Source: Lunularia cruciata (Eukaryota; Streptophyta; Marchantiopsida; Lunulariales; Lunulariaceae). From it: 64,000 nt of DNA. The notes beneath the pieces are model-generated. The model was given only the letters and a program-made list of their open reading frames with translations, was not told the origin of the DNA and ran no database searches. The DNA lies in NCBI GenBank assembly GCA_948567375.1, contig OX419758.1, positions 6,329,001-6,393,000 on the forward strand, in the 5' to 3' direction. Below, piece after piece: positions 22,230 to 34,514 of this stretch. Positions within the stretch are counted from its first letter, which is position 1. Every line of letters starts with the position of its first letter. The translations under genes were made by a program, and so were the position numbers.

Positions 22230-24060
22230 ACTTGGTACACAGATCATTTAAGCATGCCATTCACATGGACATTTGCTTAATAAGCTTATCCACAAACACC
22301 ATGACCTTACTTTGTCTTGGGATAGGATGTGATGAGATCCAAGCTCATGTGTTCCTATTGAGTAGATGAAATTGGAAGTGGTTGAAGGAGTCCACTCAAT
22401 TTTTAATTGTTGGCCTTGTTGCATTGGCAGCTCTCACACGATTGGATAAACTCTTGAACATCTTGTGTCATGTTGGGCTACCACCATTGGCGTTGGAGGT
22501 TACCCAAGGTCTTGTCCACACCCACGTGACCAATAATTGGTAAGTCATGGGCTTCTTGGAGGTGCACAAGTGGGAGATCACCCTTGGTTGGAACATAAAT
22601 CCAATTCTCACAAAATAAAAGGCCTTTCTTATAGGAGAAGATGTTGTACTCCTTGTCACATGCTACAAGACAACTTTGTACCATCTAAAAGAATGGATCT
22701 TGTTGTAGAATTGTCCTAAACTTGATCTAGACTTTAGAGCTGATTGACATCATTGTAATTGCCACCGTGATGAGAGGAAGAGATTTCAAATCAGGTCATT
22801 GTGATAGGGCATCAAGGCTAACATGGAATTGATTGGGTTTGTACTCAAGTTTGATGTCAAAAAACTATTGTTGTTCCTCCCATTGATGATGTCAACTCTT
22901 CATGTGTTCCAAATGTAGTGTCTGCAACAAGGTCTTGTGATCAGTTTGCATGAACACTTGTTTCCCCAAGAGATAATGCCTCCATACCTTGGTGGCACAT
23001 ACCATTGCTAGTTGTTCCAATCCCAAGCAAAATAATTCCTTTCTGCTATATTTAGTCTACAAGACACAAAGGTGATGGTATGCAACCCATCTGTGAATTC
23101 ATGTTGCAACACTACTCCAATTGCAAAGTTAGGAGTATCAAAATCAACCACACATGGTAGTTGAGGATCATATGGTTGAAGAATTGGTCTTGAAAACACC
23201 ATATGTTTCAGCTTCTAGAATGCTTCTTTGTGCTTGTTGGTCCATTGAAGACTTGAGTTCTTCTCCAAGAGATTGGTCAATGGTGCAGCCACATGAGCAT
23301 AATAGTGGATAAACCATTGGTAAAAACTAGCCAATTCATTAAATGCATGTACTTCAATAGCATCCTTTGGAGTATGCCAATCAATGGATGCTTTGATTTT
23401 CTCTTCTTCCATCTTGATCTCCTTCGATGAGATTGTGTGATCCAAGAAGGTAATTTCCTTTTGCCAAAAGGTACACTTTGACTTCTTGCAATAAAACTTC
23501 CATTTTCATAGTCATCTTAGGACTTCTTGCACATGATTCACATGTTCTACCTCTATCTTGCTATAGATTAAGATATCATCCAAGAACACCACCATGTATT
23601 GATCCAACAATCCATCCAGCACCCAATGCATTTGATCCATGAAGACGTCTGGAGCATTAGTGAGCCCAAAAGGCAGAAGCCTCCACTCAAAATGTCCATA
23701 ATTGGTGCAAAAGGTAGTCTTTTGCATAACTCCTTATCAATAGGGATTTGCCAATAGCCGCTATGAAGATTCAGCTTGGAGAAGTATTGTGCTCCATTCA
23801 ATTGATCAAGCAAGTCATCAATTTGAGGCAATGGGTATGCATTCTTTGTTGTTTGTTTATTGAGCCCATGGTAATCAATATAGAAACAAAGTACTCCATC
23901 CTTCTTTGGAATGAATAGTACCAGTGCTCCCCAAGGAGATATACTATGTCATATGAAATCCTTCTCCAACAACTCCATAAGTGTTATTTGCAACTCCTCC
24001 AACTCCTTTGGTGAGAGCCAATAGATTGGTCTACTCATTGGAGTATTTTCTAGTAATAAC
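22230..24060 (-). pseudogene. chromovirus A: integrase, RNase H and reverse transcriptase
   Basis: Reading leftward on the minus strand from about 24060, reverse transcriptase (23512-23831) shows [34 protein letters not shown] and the catalytic [10 protein letters not shown]. The thumb and connection region is 23215-23445 (ASFYQWFIHYYAHVAAPL). RNase H is 23008-23202 (NFAIGVVLQHEF). The integrase N-terminal region is 22468-22700, with its zinc finger frameshifted. Stops between these blocks show pol is dead. Confidence 0.85.
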
Positions 24061-24227
24061 TCAATCTTGAAGAGCATACCATGATCAGAAGGTAATCCCT
24101 TTGGCAGATCATCTAGAAACACATCCAAAAACTCTTGAACTATTTGATTAACCATTGCTTCATGAGGCTCATGACTCTCCTCAGATTCTCCTTGTACAAT
24201 TGGTTTGATCCACACTGCAAAAATAGA

Positions 24228-24467
24228 CTTATCTTCTTCCAAAGCTTGCTCTATAGCTGCTTCACTTACAAACTTCCCATCTAGGGACTTATCTTCCTTC
24301 AAGGCTTGCTCTATAGCTGCTTTCTTGATAAACTTCTTATCTTGGGACTTCACTTCCTTCAAAGCTTGCTTTATGGCTACCTTCCTTAAAAACTTCCCTT
24401 TGTAGGACTTCTCTTCCTTCAAAGCTTGCTCTATGATTGTTTTCCTTACAAACTTCCCATCTTGGGA
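24228..24467 (-). repeat. four 60-bp tandem units coding a 20-residue repeat in the protease-RT linker
   Basis: Four consecutive 60-bp units share ACTTCCTTCAAAGCTTGCTC and similar. In the minus frame 23949-24422 they code a 20-residue repeat around KFxxxAAIEQALKEDKSxD, a charged, probably helical segment. It lies between the protease and the reverse transcriptase entry region (VNQIVQEFLDVFLDDLPKGL). The sister copy at about 32.46-32.53 kb has only one unit. Confidence 0.85.
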
Positions 24468-24619
24468 CTAACTATTCTTAGGTATCTTACTCAAAGGTGC
24501 CAAAAACCCTAATTGGAAATTCTTACCTTAGTGTTGTACTTGAATTTTTTATCAAGTCCATCAAATTAAACCTTATAACATTCAAGCCAAGGTTGTCCTA
24601 GAATGACATCATAGTGTAG

Positions 24620-25800
24620 AAGTGCTACTACAAACCTCATACATTCCAAATACTCCTTCCCAATCTTGAAGGTAATAGGATCTGAGGTATGGGATGCAAA
24701 ATCTTTTTACCATGTGTCATCATCAATCTATTTCTAATTACTGGCTTGATAAGAATACCCAATTCCTTTGCTAATTGCATAGACATGCAATTCTCAAAAC
24801 TTCTAAAATCAACCAAAATTCTACAACCACGATCAAATATCATATCTTGCAAGTGAAGCAAACTTGCATAGGTCGAGTCTTCAATCCCATTGGAACTAAT
24901 CAAGCTCCCAATAGGCAGCTTGAAATCTCCTACAGGATTCTTTGTTCTTGTCGAGGTTACCCATTCTTGAGTGGAAATTTAGCAATGCAATGTCCCAATT
25001 GGGGACAATAAAAACAACCACCATTTTATCATAAATTTTCTCTATCTACAGTGCCAAGTGATCTACATTGAATGGCATCAATCTCCATTGGTATCGGCTC
25101 TTCCACCCATGTATAGTGTATCGGTAGGTTCTATAAAAGTCAAGGTTGAGACCAAGTTGTTGCAACCAAGGAATCAAAGCATTTGGCTTACCGCATGGCT
25201 TCCTCCAAGTGTTGTGGCTCTCACATGGTTGCATCTAGTTTGGTTCTTGAATTCAAGCCACTGACAAATCAATCCAGAGCTTCACCTTCAAGTATATCTG
25301 GAATTTGCATGAAAGTGTTCTAGAATTGCATGATGTAACTTCTTACAGAGCCAATTTATTTCAACTCTGCCAACCTATCCCATGCAACTCGTATGGCATT
25401 TAAAGCTTGAAATAGACTTATATTATTGCAGCCTTGAATTTTTCCCATGTCAAGATTGATGCAACAATTTTTTGGTCAACTTGCTCTACTCGGAATTGCC
25501 ACCATAGCTTTGCTACTCATCCAATTGGTTAGAAGCCAAGAGGATCTATTTCTGATCATTTTGAAGATTGGTAGCTTCAAAATAATGTTCATAGTCAAAC
25601 ACAAAATTCTCCACTATAATTAAGAGATTCTTGCCTTTGAATAGCTTGGGTTTAGATAATCGGATTTGATCTTCTCCTTCTTGAACTTGTATCATCTCTA
25701 CGTGCTCTTGTCGTTGATGATCTCATTCATCTAACAATCAAGTAAGGTGCTTGATTTGTTGTTGCATAGCAATGATAACCTTGGGCATTGCTACCATGGT
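24620..25800 (-). pseudogene. chromovirus A: protease and gag remnants
   Basis: The minus frame 24637-24903 contains GCRILVDFRSFENCMSMQLA, a protease in which the usual D(S/T)G is altered, and then RNRLMM. Further right, 25046-25234 and adjacent broken frames to about 25800 correspond to the gag region, including a stretch with a tRNA-like zinc knuckle position now lost (near 25000). Many stops are present. Assignment rests on position in element order and on similarity to the copy at 32.6-33.7 kb. Confidence 0.6.
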
Positions 25801-26056
25801 TACTAGTCTATCACGCCACCCTCAATCTCTCTAATTTATTAACACATAGAAGTAACACGCCCATTGTTCTCTATATGTTACAACCAAAAGCACCAAGGGT
25901 TCCTCAAATACAATGATCATATGCAAAAAAAATAACCCAAAGCACGAGGTGATGAATTGTGTGAAACAATGCTTGGGTAGTACTTGGACACAAAAATCCC
26001 AATGGTTTGATGGAAGTGGATTTGGTGGTCCATAAATTCCATCCATCCCTTTCCTA

Positions 26057-26067
26057 CTCTGATATAA
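26057..26067 (-). promoter_or_regulatory. primer-binding site, initiator tRNA-Met type
   Basis: On the minus strand TTATATCAGAG follows the end of the LTR directly and matches TGGTATCAGAGC, the initiator-Met primer site of many plant chromoviruses, apart from the first bases. Confidence 0.65.
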
Positions 26068-26483
26068 TGTAAAAGACCAAGATCAAGGAGAGAAAAAGGA
26101 AAATGGAAGATCACATTGAGACACTTGAATATGGTAAAACTCCAAATGCCTAGCATGAGCTTTGGTTTTTGTATTTATAGAGAGCATACAAGGCTCTTGA
26201 GAAGCTTCTCAAGAAGCTTCTTTGAGCCACTTTCTTGAAGTGCAAGCCCAAGTTAACCGAGAAGCTTCCTTCTAGAAGCTACCTACTTGGCTTATAAGCT
26301 AAGTTAGTTATAAGTTTCTAGAAGCTTCCTTCTAGAAGTTACTTACTTGGGGTGCAAGCTAAGCTAGATGGGAAGCTTCCCAAGAAGCTTCCTAGATACT
26401 TCTAGAATATTCTAGGCTAATTTGGTCCATTTGCTACTTCATTAGTCCTAACACATTTCATTGTTAAACTCCATATTTTTACA
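26068..26483 (-). repeat. 5' LTR of chromovirus A
   Basis: 416 bp of the same LTR family, plus-strand start TGTAAAAGACC and end TTTTTACA. It is followed by GATAC (26484-26488), identical to the left flank of the LTR at 11710. The two therefore delimit one original insertion that later took in 13122-20796 and the B fragment. It contains TTCTAGAATATTC at 26400-26412 and other GAA/TTC palindromes. Confidence 0.85.
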
Positions 26484-28540
26484 GATACTCTACTCCTTAC
26501 ATTTATGGGCTACAAGGGTAAAATAGATATGGTAATCAGAATTTGTAAGGGTGAAGTTATCTCTACTCAATATTATATCCAAAGATCTCCATAGTCAAAG
26601 ACCTTCAAGTTGTAGGCCACTTGTAGCCAAAGATGTTGATAAATGTAGATACTCTAAGTATAGGTGACCTTTGGCATGGAAGCCATTCAGTGTGGAAGAC
26701 ACCTTTGGTCAGAAAGACCTTTGATGTGAAACCTCTTTATAGTGGTAAGAAACCTTTTGTAGCTGAAGATCTTTAGGGTCATAAGTCTGACAGAGTGCAA
26801 ATTTGCAAGTTGGAAATAGATTTGACACATGACACATAGAAATACTTCATTAAACCACATTAGGATAGGATTAGGTAGGAAGTTAGGACTAGCAATTTAC
26901 ATTGTATATGCACACCCAAGATTTTTAGAGACTCCAACCATTAGATCTCTTTCAAGTGGAGTCAAAGAAACTACTTAAGAATTGAGGAAATGAGCAATTA
27001 GGAATTGAGGAAATTAGCAAAGTTAACTTTTGAACTCTATATTGCTTATCATTTTCACATTGAGTTTTGATTGGATAATTTTTTTGAGTAGTAATGAGGA
27101 ACCTCAAAGTAGGAACTCAAACGCTTGAGTGTAGGTGAACATTTGCACTTGTTTGGAATGTTTGATCCTAGGGTTCTAAAGCAATGTATGGAAAGGTTCT
27201 TGGAAACTTGGAGCATTGAAAGTACCACAACAAAAAAGCAAGTCAATCTATTGATATAAGACTCCTTTGGAGTCACATCTTATGAGAAGTGTATAGCCTT
27301 TGGAGTAGTAAGCTTTGGTAGGAAGTGAGCCATCACCTTCAAGAATCATTTTAAATAGATATGTAGGGAAAGTGTTTTTTTTTCCTTTTCTTGTAGTGCA
27401 GCATAGAGAATGTACACTACACTCTTCTTAGAGTAGTTCTGCCCAAGAGGTTTAAATAGGTGATAATAAAGAAACATAAAATGTGACATTTCTTCAATTC
27501 TAGCAAATTCCAACCATTATCTTTGAAGGAACTAACTATCCTACCATTTCTACTATTAGTACATTGACACTAGATTGTCGCAATATGACTTGAAGTGCAC
27601 TATCCATAGGATCCAAAATTGGTTCTTTGTTGAATCATTTTCCACAAGCACACATATAAACATTTGCCTTGAATATTTGTTGAAGTCACAAACGTGATAC
27701 CTATATCTTGATAATTGTATTGTCATTCTAGATGAGCTCAATTGGGCCAAAGAATAATTCTATACTTTCTTTCGAAATTCTATACTCTTCTAAAATATCA
27801 ACTCTTTGTGGTACATTTTAGGCTAAGTATTAACAATCTATTTGTCTTGTTGAGCTAGAACAACAAATAGAATAGCTAGTGGTACATGTCACTTTATGGA
27901 GCTTAGTTCTCAAAAACTTTCTAGAGAACTAAGAAAAACTTTGACCAAGCTATTTTATCCTCATCAAAAAACTAAAAATATTCTGATGATATGCTCCTCT
28001 GTAGATTCAAGACAGAGTGTACCACATCTACCATACAACCTTCTTTATCCAACCACTTGATTTTAAAGTAAGTCTTCAAGCTTACCAAGTTTGCACTAAG
28101 TACCTTCCTTCTTTCCTCATGGTATCACAGAAGTTACTTCTATCTAGAGGTAACCAAAAGTCATGAGACAAAACTTGTTTAATTTAAATTTGAGCCTTGT
28201 TGCTTATTGTCTTGAAATTGAGTTGTTGATTAATGAGATTTTATGAATTTTTTGTGCAATTAGGGTTGGACATCTCAACCATGAAGTGATATCTTAGGTT
28301 CCCATCAATATTGTTAATTATGTTTGGGATTTGTAGGATAAGTTATGGAGGCAAATAGAGAAAAAAATATTCTTGCCTCAAATGCTTGCTTATTCATATT
28401 TGAGCTATTTGATTATGTTTATGTCTAGTTAGCAAAACCCACTTGACTTTGTAAAGTACCCTAATCTGAATCAAAAGGAAAAATATCCAAATAGCATATA
28501 GTGTTTTTCTCATATTATGTTATCAAGTTGTAGATGCTAT
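26484..28540. other. repeat-derived spacer without recognised genes
   Basis: The first part continues the coiled-coil repeat unit that chromovirus A entered, since the frame joins across the GATAC duplication. AAGACCTTTG-type phrases at 26.6-26.8 kb recall 8.4-8.6 kb. From about 27.3 to 28.5 kb only AT-rich, stop-filled sequence is seen. Confidence 0.4.
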
Positions 28541-28640
28541 TAGGGCTTAGCCATCACTACTATTGGCACTTAGCACCATTTTACCTCATATTTCTTATCC
28601 TTGTATAGCTTGATGGGGTCTTCCCATCCTTCTTGTTAGA
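28541..28640 (+). mobile_element. 5'-truncated LINE, about 100 bp of 3' end
   Basis: The sequence matches 49675-49760: ATTGGCACTTAGCACCATTT against ATTGGGACTTAGCCCCATTT, then CTTGTATAGCTTGATGGGG against CTTGTAAAGATTGATGGGG, then GTCTTCCCATCCTTC. It ends in the hairpin GATGGGgtcttCCCATC. This looks like a short, 5'-truncated insertion of the LINE at 45.8-50 kb. The target duplication is not clear. Confidence 0.6.
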
Positions 28641-29481
28641 TATAACATTGGAATCAATTTTCCTTACCACTTGGAAGTGATGCATTGGATGACTGCAATA
28701 GTTAAGTTTGCATTGCTTTTGATATTCTTAAACATGAGAATTTTCTTGCTTATAAGGTATTGATGAAGAACAATGCACCAATTTTTATTCCAACTTGGCA
28801 ACTTTATCTATATCTTATGGATGGAATGGAAAATACAAGAGTGCAATCTTGGCATGGTCCATGTAATCTTTAACTATGCCTTTTATATATTTTCATATTC
28901 TTTTTGCTTAGTAAATTTGTTTCTTACTTACCAGTCTATTGTGTATCCTCCATACACCATCTGCAATGCATGTTTTTCAGCTCCTTTTCTGCTTCTCCTT
29001 TTGATTGTGGGTCTCAAGGAAAAGGAGGTGCAGCAATTCATAGATGGGTGTGGCAACAACTACTCTATTGGTTCAAGAGTATTTTGAAGTAAATAGTCAT
29101 TGAAAATTTACAATTATCTAGATATTTTTGGACTCTTGTTTTTGTGCTCTTGTGGAAGTCCCCATAGAGAAGAGTATCATCCATTTTCTTGCTTGACATT
29201 CCTTCTCATCATATCATCCTCACATTGGACCTTTGCTTCTATTGAAGTTTCTTGGACATCTTGTGTATACTATTTTTATTTTATTTATTTATTATTTATA
29301 ATCTTGTCAGTTGTGCATCTTCCAAACACCATGAAAGGAAAGACTGCAATTTGTGTTTTTTGTAACACCAAAATCTGATTGATCCATACTAGTGCTCATC
29401 CATTTGTCCGCCAGAACACAAAATCCGACCGCTACTAAGGACCATATTATGATGCCACTAAGGAACATTCCATAATCCAAG

Positions 29482-29523
<42 letters not shown>

Positions 29524-29826
29524 ATATACTTAAGCATCTAGCATCTAGTATTTTCTTGCAATGTGATTTGAAGAAATTTTAAACTATTTCCAAAGTACAC
29601 TTGTAATGAGTTTGATGCTTAGCCTAACTATTTGTATATTTTAATAAAATGAGTCAATGATTTTATTATTTCTTATGGAATATGCTTTCTTAAAAGCTTT
29701 TCTAAATTATAAGATGTCACCATGTAAGCTTTCTCTTCTCTCCTCTCTATTTGGAAGTTTGCACTAGAGTAACAAGTTCTTAACCTTCATAGGATGGCAA
29801 AAGGAGGTTTCCTTTGTTGTGATAAG
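28641..29826. other. AT-rich spacer with (AT)n repeat
   Basis: No supported gene. The frames at 28773-29087 and 29100-29378 are hydrophobic by T-richness and have no family character. The (AT)n run is at about 29485-29520. Confidence 0.4.
29485..29520. repeat. (AT)18 microsatellite
   Basis: About 18 perfect TA dinucleotides, read directly. Confidence 0.95.
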
Positions 29827-32800
29827 TTACTTGACTAGTACAATACTCAAGAAGTGAGTAATCTCAAATGGACCTATCCAATTGGGAGCAAGTTGAAGAA
29901 TGTGGGTATCAAGTGGGAAAAGAAGGTTATTGGAAGAAAACATGACCTTATCACCTAGTTGAAATGTGAGATTGCTACAATGTTTATCAACATATTGCTT
30001 TTGCCAATTTTGAACAACAAGAAGATGAGACTTGGCTTGGTGTAGAGATTTAGATGTCATGAACAAGAAGGTGGAAGTATACGGGACTTGAGATGGTAGA
30101 GGAGCAAGAAGAAGATCTTGAACAAGTGGATCTTGCACATAACTAAGGAAGAAGGGAGAAAAGTGGCACTTACCTACTTGGAATTATTGTATGAAAACTT
30201 GGAAGCCACAAGACAAGTATCCCAATGAATATGGTGAACATTGAAAAAGATACATAGCATCTCCTACAAAGTACAGTTTTCTTGTTCTATTTGTCCATCA
30301 GTTTGAGGATGATAACTTGTAGACAATCCAAGCTTGGTACCAAGGAATTTAAAAAGTGCTTGCTGAAATTTACTAGTAAAGTGAGGATCTCAATCAAAGT
30401 TGAGAACCCTTGGCATCCCATGGTGCTTGAAAATAGTGTCAAAGTATATGTAGGCCAATGTTGGTGCATCAACTGTATCCATGGTAGGTGCCAAATGAAC
30501 TTGTTATTGAAATTATCAACAAACACTATGATGGTTGTATGGCCCTAGTCCGTCTTTGTCAAGGATGTGATGAGATCTAAACTTAAATTTTCCCAATGAC
30601 TAGATGGAATTGGTAATGGTTGAAGGAGTCTACTCAATTTATAGTTATTGGTCTTGTTGCATTGGTAATTCTCACAAGATCAAACAAACTCGCAAACCTC
30701 TTGTATCATGTTGGGCCATTGATGTTATAGGGTACCCAAAGTCTTTTCCATACCTGTGTGACCAATGATTGGTAGGTTATGGGCCTCTTGAAGCCATACA
30801 ATTCATAGATCACCCTTGGCTAGAACATAAATCTGATGTTTAGGAAATAACAGGCTTTCCTTGAAGAAGTAATTTTTGTATTATTTATCGTGTGTTGCAA
30901 GATGACCTTGTACCATCTGAAAGAAGAGGTCTTGTTGTAAAGCGGTCCTTAACTTGATTTGGACTTTTGAGTCAATTGACATTGTCAAATTATTATTTTT
31001 ATGAGAAATCAAAGAAGGGTGCTCAAATTAGGTAATAATAATAAGGCATTAAGCATGACATAGAACTTGTCAGGTTTGTATTCAAGCTTGATACCAAATA
31101 ACTATAGTATTTCTTTCCATCAATGATGTTGACTCTTCATGTGCTCCAAATCTAAGGTCTACAACAAAGGTTTGTGATTGTTTTGCATGATCACTTGTTT
31201 CCCCAAGATATCATATCTCCATGCCATTGTGGCATACCATTGCTAGTTGTTTAAGATACCAAGTACAATAATTCCTTTTTATGGTGTTTAGTTAGCAAGA
31301 TGCAAAGCCAATGGGATGTAATCCATCTAGAAATTTTTACTACAACATAATTCCAATGGAAAAGTTAGAAGCATCAAAATTAACCACACAAGGTAGTCAA
31401 GGATTATATAGTTGGAGGATGACTCATGAAGACACCATATGCTTCAATTTCTTGAATTTTGTTGCATGCATGGTGGTCCACTAAAAGCTTGATGTCTTCT
31501 CCAAGAGATCAGTCAATAGTGTTGTCACATGAGCATAATAGTAGATGAACCATCAATAAAAGCTTTCAATTCCATTAAATGCTTACACTTCCATGGTATT
31601 CTTAGGAATAGGCCAACTGGTGATGGTCTTGATTTTCTCCTCTTCCATCTGCACCCCCTTTGATGAGACTTTATGACCCAAGAAGATAACTTCCTCCTAC
31701 CAAAATGACCACTTCAGCTTCTTGCAAGAAAAATTCCATTAGCATAGTCATCTAAGGACTTCTTGTATGTGATTCTTGTGTTCTACCTCCCTCATACTAT
31801 AGATTAAAATATCATCTAATAACAACATCATGTATCAATCTAATAATTCATCCAAAACTTGATGCATTTGATCTATGAAAACTATGGGAGCATTAGTGAG
31901 CCCTAAAGGTAAAACTCTCCACTCAAAATGACCATACCTTATGCAAAAGGTAATCTTTTGCTTATCCTTCCTATCAATGGAAATTTTCTAATAGCCCTTT
32001 TGAAGATTCAACTTGGAGAAGTATCGTGCTCCACTCAATTGATCCAACAAGTCATCAATCCAAGGCAAGAGATATGTATTCTTCATAATATTTTAGCCAT
32101 GATAGTAAGTATAAAATCAAAGTACTTCATCCTCCTTTGGTATAAAAATTATTGTGCTCTCCAAGGAGATGTATTATGTTGTATAAAATCCTTCCCCAAC
32201 AACTCAGTCAATGTTGTTCAAAGCTCCTCTAATTCCTTTGGTGAGAGCATATAGATTGCCAAGTAGTACTCGTAGGAGTACTACTTGGCAATAGCTTGAT
32301 CTTGAAGGACATACCTTGATCAAAAGGTAATCCTTTTGAAATATCATCCAAGAACACATCTGAAAACTCTTGCATTATCTGATCAACCATTACTTGTTGA
32401 GGTTTTTTACCATCATCATATTCTCCTTGTGCAACCACACAATTGGTTTGATCCACATAGCAAAAATAGGAATATCTTTCCCAAAGTTTTCTCTATAGTT
32501 GCTATAATAACAAACTTCATATCTTGGTACTAATTATTCTTAGGTGTCTTACTCAAAGGTGCTAGACAACTAGATCAATAATTCTTACCTTGGTGTTGAA
32601 CTTGAAGTTTTTGTTGGATCCAATCAAATTGGATTTTATAACATTCAAGCTAAGGTAGACCTAGAATGAAATTGTAGTGTAAGAGAACCACTACAAACCT
32701 CATACTTTTTGGATATTCTTTCCCAATCTTGAATATAACAAGATGTGAGATACAAAATGCAAACCCTTTCTACCATCCGCCATCATCAATCTACTACCAA

Positions 32801-33990
32801 TTATTGGCTTGATAAGAATATATAATTCTTTTGTTAATTGCATATACATGCAATTCTTAGAACTCTCCTAATCAACCAAAATCTTAGAACAATAATTGGA
32901 TATCATATGTTGTAAGTGTATCAAACCTATATAGGTTGAGCTTCCTATTGGAGCAAATCAAGTTTACAATAAGTGGTTAGATATCTCCTCTTGGGATTCT
33001 TTGTTTCACTAATCCTTGTGTTCCAAGAACTCCATTTGGGCAATGGGTCAAGTTAGTCCAATCCTTGTTGGACATTTTGCAATTTGATGTATTATTTGGA
33101 AACAATAGAAGCCACCACCATTTTTTTTAAATCTTTCTCTATCTATGTGCCAAGTAGTCTCCTTTGGATAGCATCAATCTCCACTGGTGTTGGCTCCTCT
33201 ACCCATGTGTGGTGTGTTTGTAGGTTTTGTGGAGGTCTAGATCAAGACCAAGTTGTGGCAACCAAGGAATCAAAGTGTTCAACCAATTGCATAGCTTCTT
33301 GCAAGTGTTTGGGCTCTTGCATGGTCACGTCCAATTTGGTGTGTGATTTCAAGCCTCTCACAAATCAATCTAGAGATTCAACTTCTTGTATTTCAATAAT
33401 TTGCATTATGGTATTTTGGAATTGAGTAATATAGTTCCTCACAAAACCAATCTACCTCAACTATGCAAATCTATCTCATGCAACTTGTACAACATTTATT
33501 GCTTGGAATCTCCCAACTATTGCACGCTTGAATTCTTCCCATGTCTAGATTGGTGTAACAAACTACTATTGAGCTTATTCCACCTGGAATCATCACCATA
33601 GTTTTACCACTCCATCTTATTGCTTGAAGCCAAGATAATTTGTCTCTGTTCATCTTGATGATTTGTAGCTTCAAAATAATATTCTCAGTTTGTTGTTGCA
33701 TAGCAACAATAGAAAAAGGCATCACTACCATGATTACTACTCTATCAAATTACCTATTTTAAATTTTCTAAGTTTACATGTAGATGCAACAGGTCCACCA
33801 ATCTTCGTAAGTTATAATCAGAAGTATCACATGGTTCATCAAATAAGGTGATCATGTTCAGAAAATTCTACCCAAAGTGTGAAATGATGCTCTTGTAGTA
33901 CATGGACGTAGAAATCCCAATAATTTGGAAAAAAAGGATTTGGTGGTCCATAGATTCCATCCATCCCATTCTTTCTATGATATCAATATA
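29827..33990 (-). pseudogene. chromovirus C, strongly decayed internal region
   Basis: On the minus strand, integrase C-terminal sequence is at 29827-30138 (QAKSHLLVVQNWQKQYVDKH), integrase core at 30287-30526, RNase H and reverse transcriptase at 31.2-32.2 kb in fragments, the protease-RT linker at 32229-32456 (VDQIMQEFSDVFLDDISKGL), protease at 32.6-32.95 kb and gag at 33.08-33.73 kb. Every block is broken by stops. The 3' end lacks the chromodomain and LTR, so it is truncated on the left at about 29.8 kb. It shares about the same domain order as chromovirus A but is more diverged. Confidence 0.8.
32255..32292. repeat. perfect 17-bp inverted repeat with 4-base loop
   Basis: Arm ATTGCCAAGTAGTACTC (32255-32271), loop GTAG, arm GAGTACTACTTGGCAAT (32276-32292). 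The right arm corresponds to sequence in chromovirus A near 24030-24050, and the left arm replaces the normal sequence there. This suggests a template switch that copied the right arm in inverted form. Confidence 0.9.
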
Positions 33991-34007
33991 TTCATTCTAT
34001 GATATCA

Positions 34008-34400
34008 ATATAAAAGACAGAGGAGAGAAATAGAAGAATGGAAGACCGGAGTGGAATATCACATTGGGAGTATTAAGTGAGGTAAACTATGAAAGCCTAG
34101 CTTGAGCTTGACTCAAGTATTTATAGGTAACTTGGGTACAAGACTCCTTAGGAGTTTCTAAGGAAGGTTCTAGGAGCCGCCTTACTTGGAGTGTATGCTA
34201 ACCTAGCCATTTACTTGGCGTACAAGCTAAGCTAGCCATCAACTTGGCATGCAAGTTATTCTATCCTTGGAAATTTCCTAGAAGCTTCTCACCAAGAAGT
34301 TTCTTGGATGCTTCTAGAATATTCTACCCACAAGCTTCTCAATGCTTCTAGCACATTCTTAGGCTAATTGTACTTCATGTTGCTATATTTAGCTTAGATT
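34008..34400 (-). repeat. degenerate 5' LTR of chromovirus C
   Basis: Starts ATAAAAGACAGAGGAGAG, matching the LTR start TATAAAAGACC...AGGAGAG, and keeps the TATA region (GTATTTATAGG near 34118) and stretches such as TGCTTCTAGAATATTCTACC. A primer-site remnant CTATGATATCA lies left of it, itself in a tandem duplication at about 33968-34007. The right end is not resolvable. Confidence 0.65.
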
Positions 34401-34514
34401 CTACATAGGTTCTTAGATTCTTACTTAGATTCTACTTAGCTTAGATGCTATATATCTATATCTCAACTCCAAAACCACAATTGGATCTTTCATATTCACT
34501 CTCTTTATAACTAT

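Noticed and set aside
28773..29087. Hydrophobic 104-codon frame resembling a membrane protein
   Set aside because: Hydrophobicity follows from T-rich DNA; no start context, motif or neighbour supports it.
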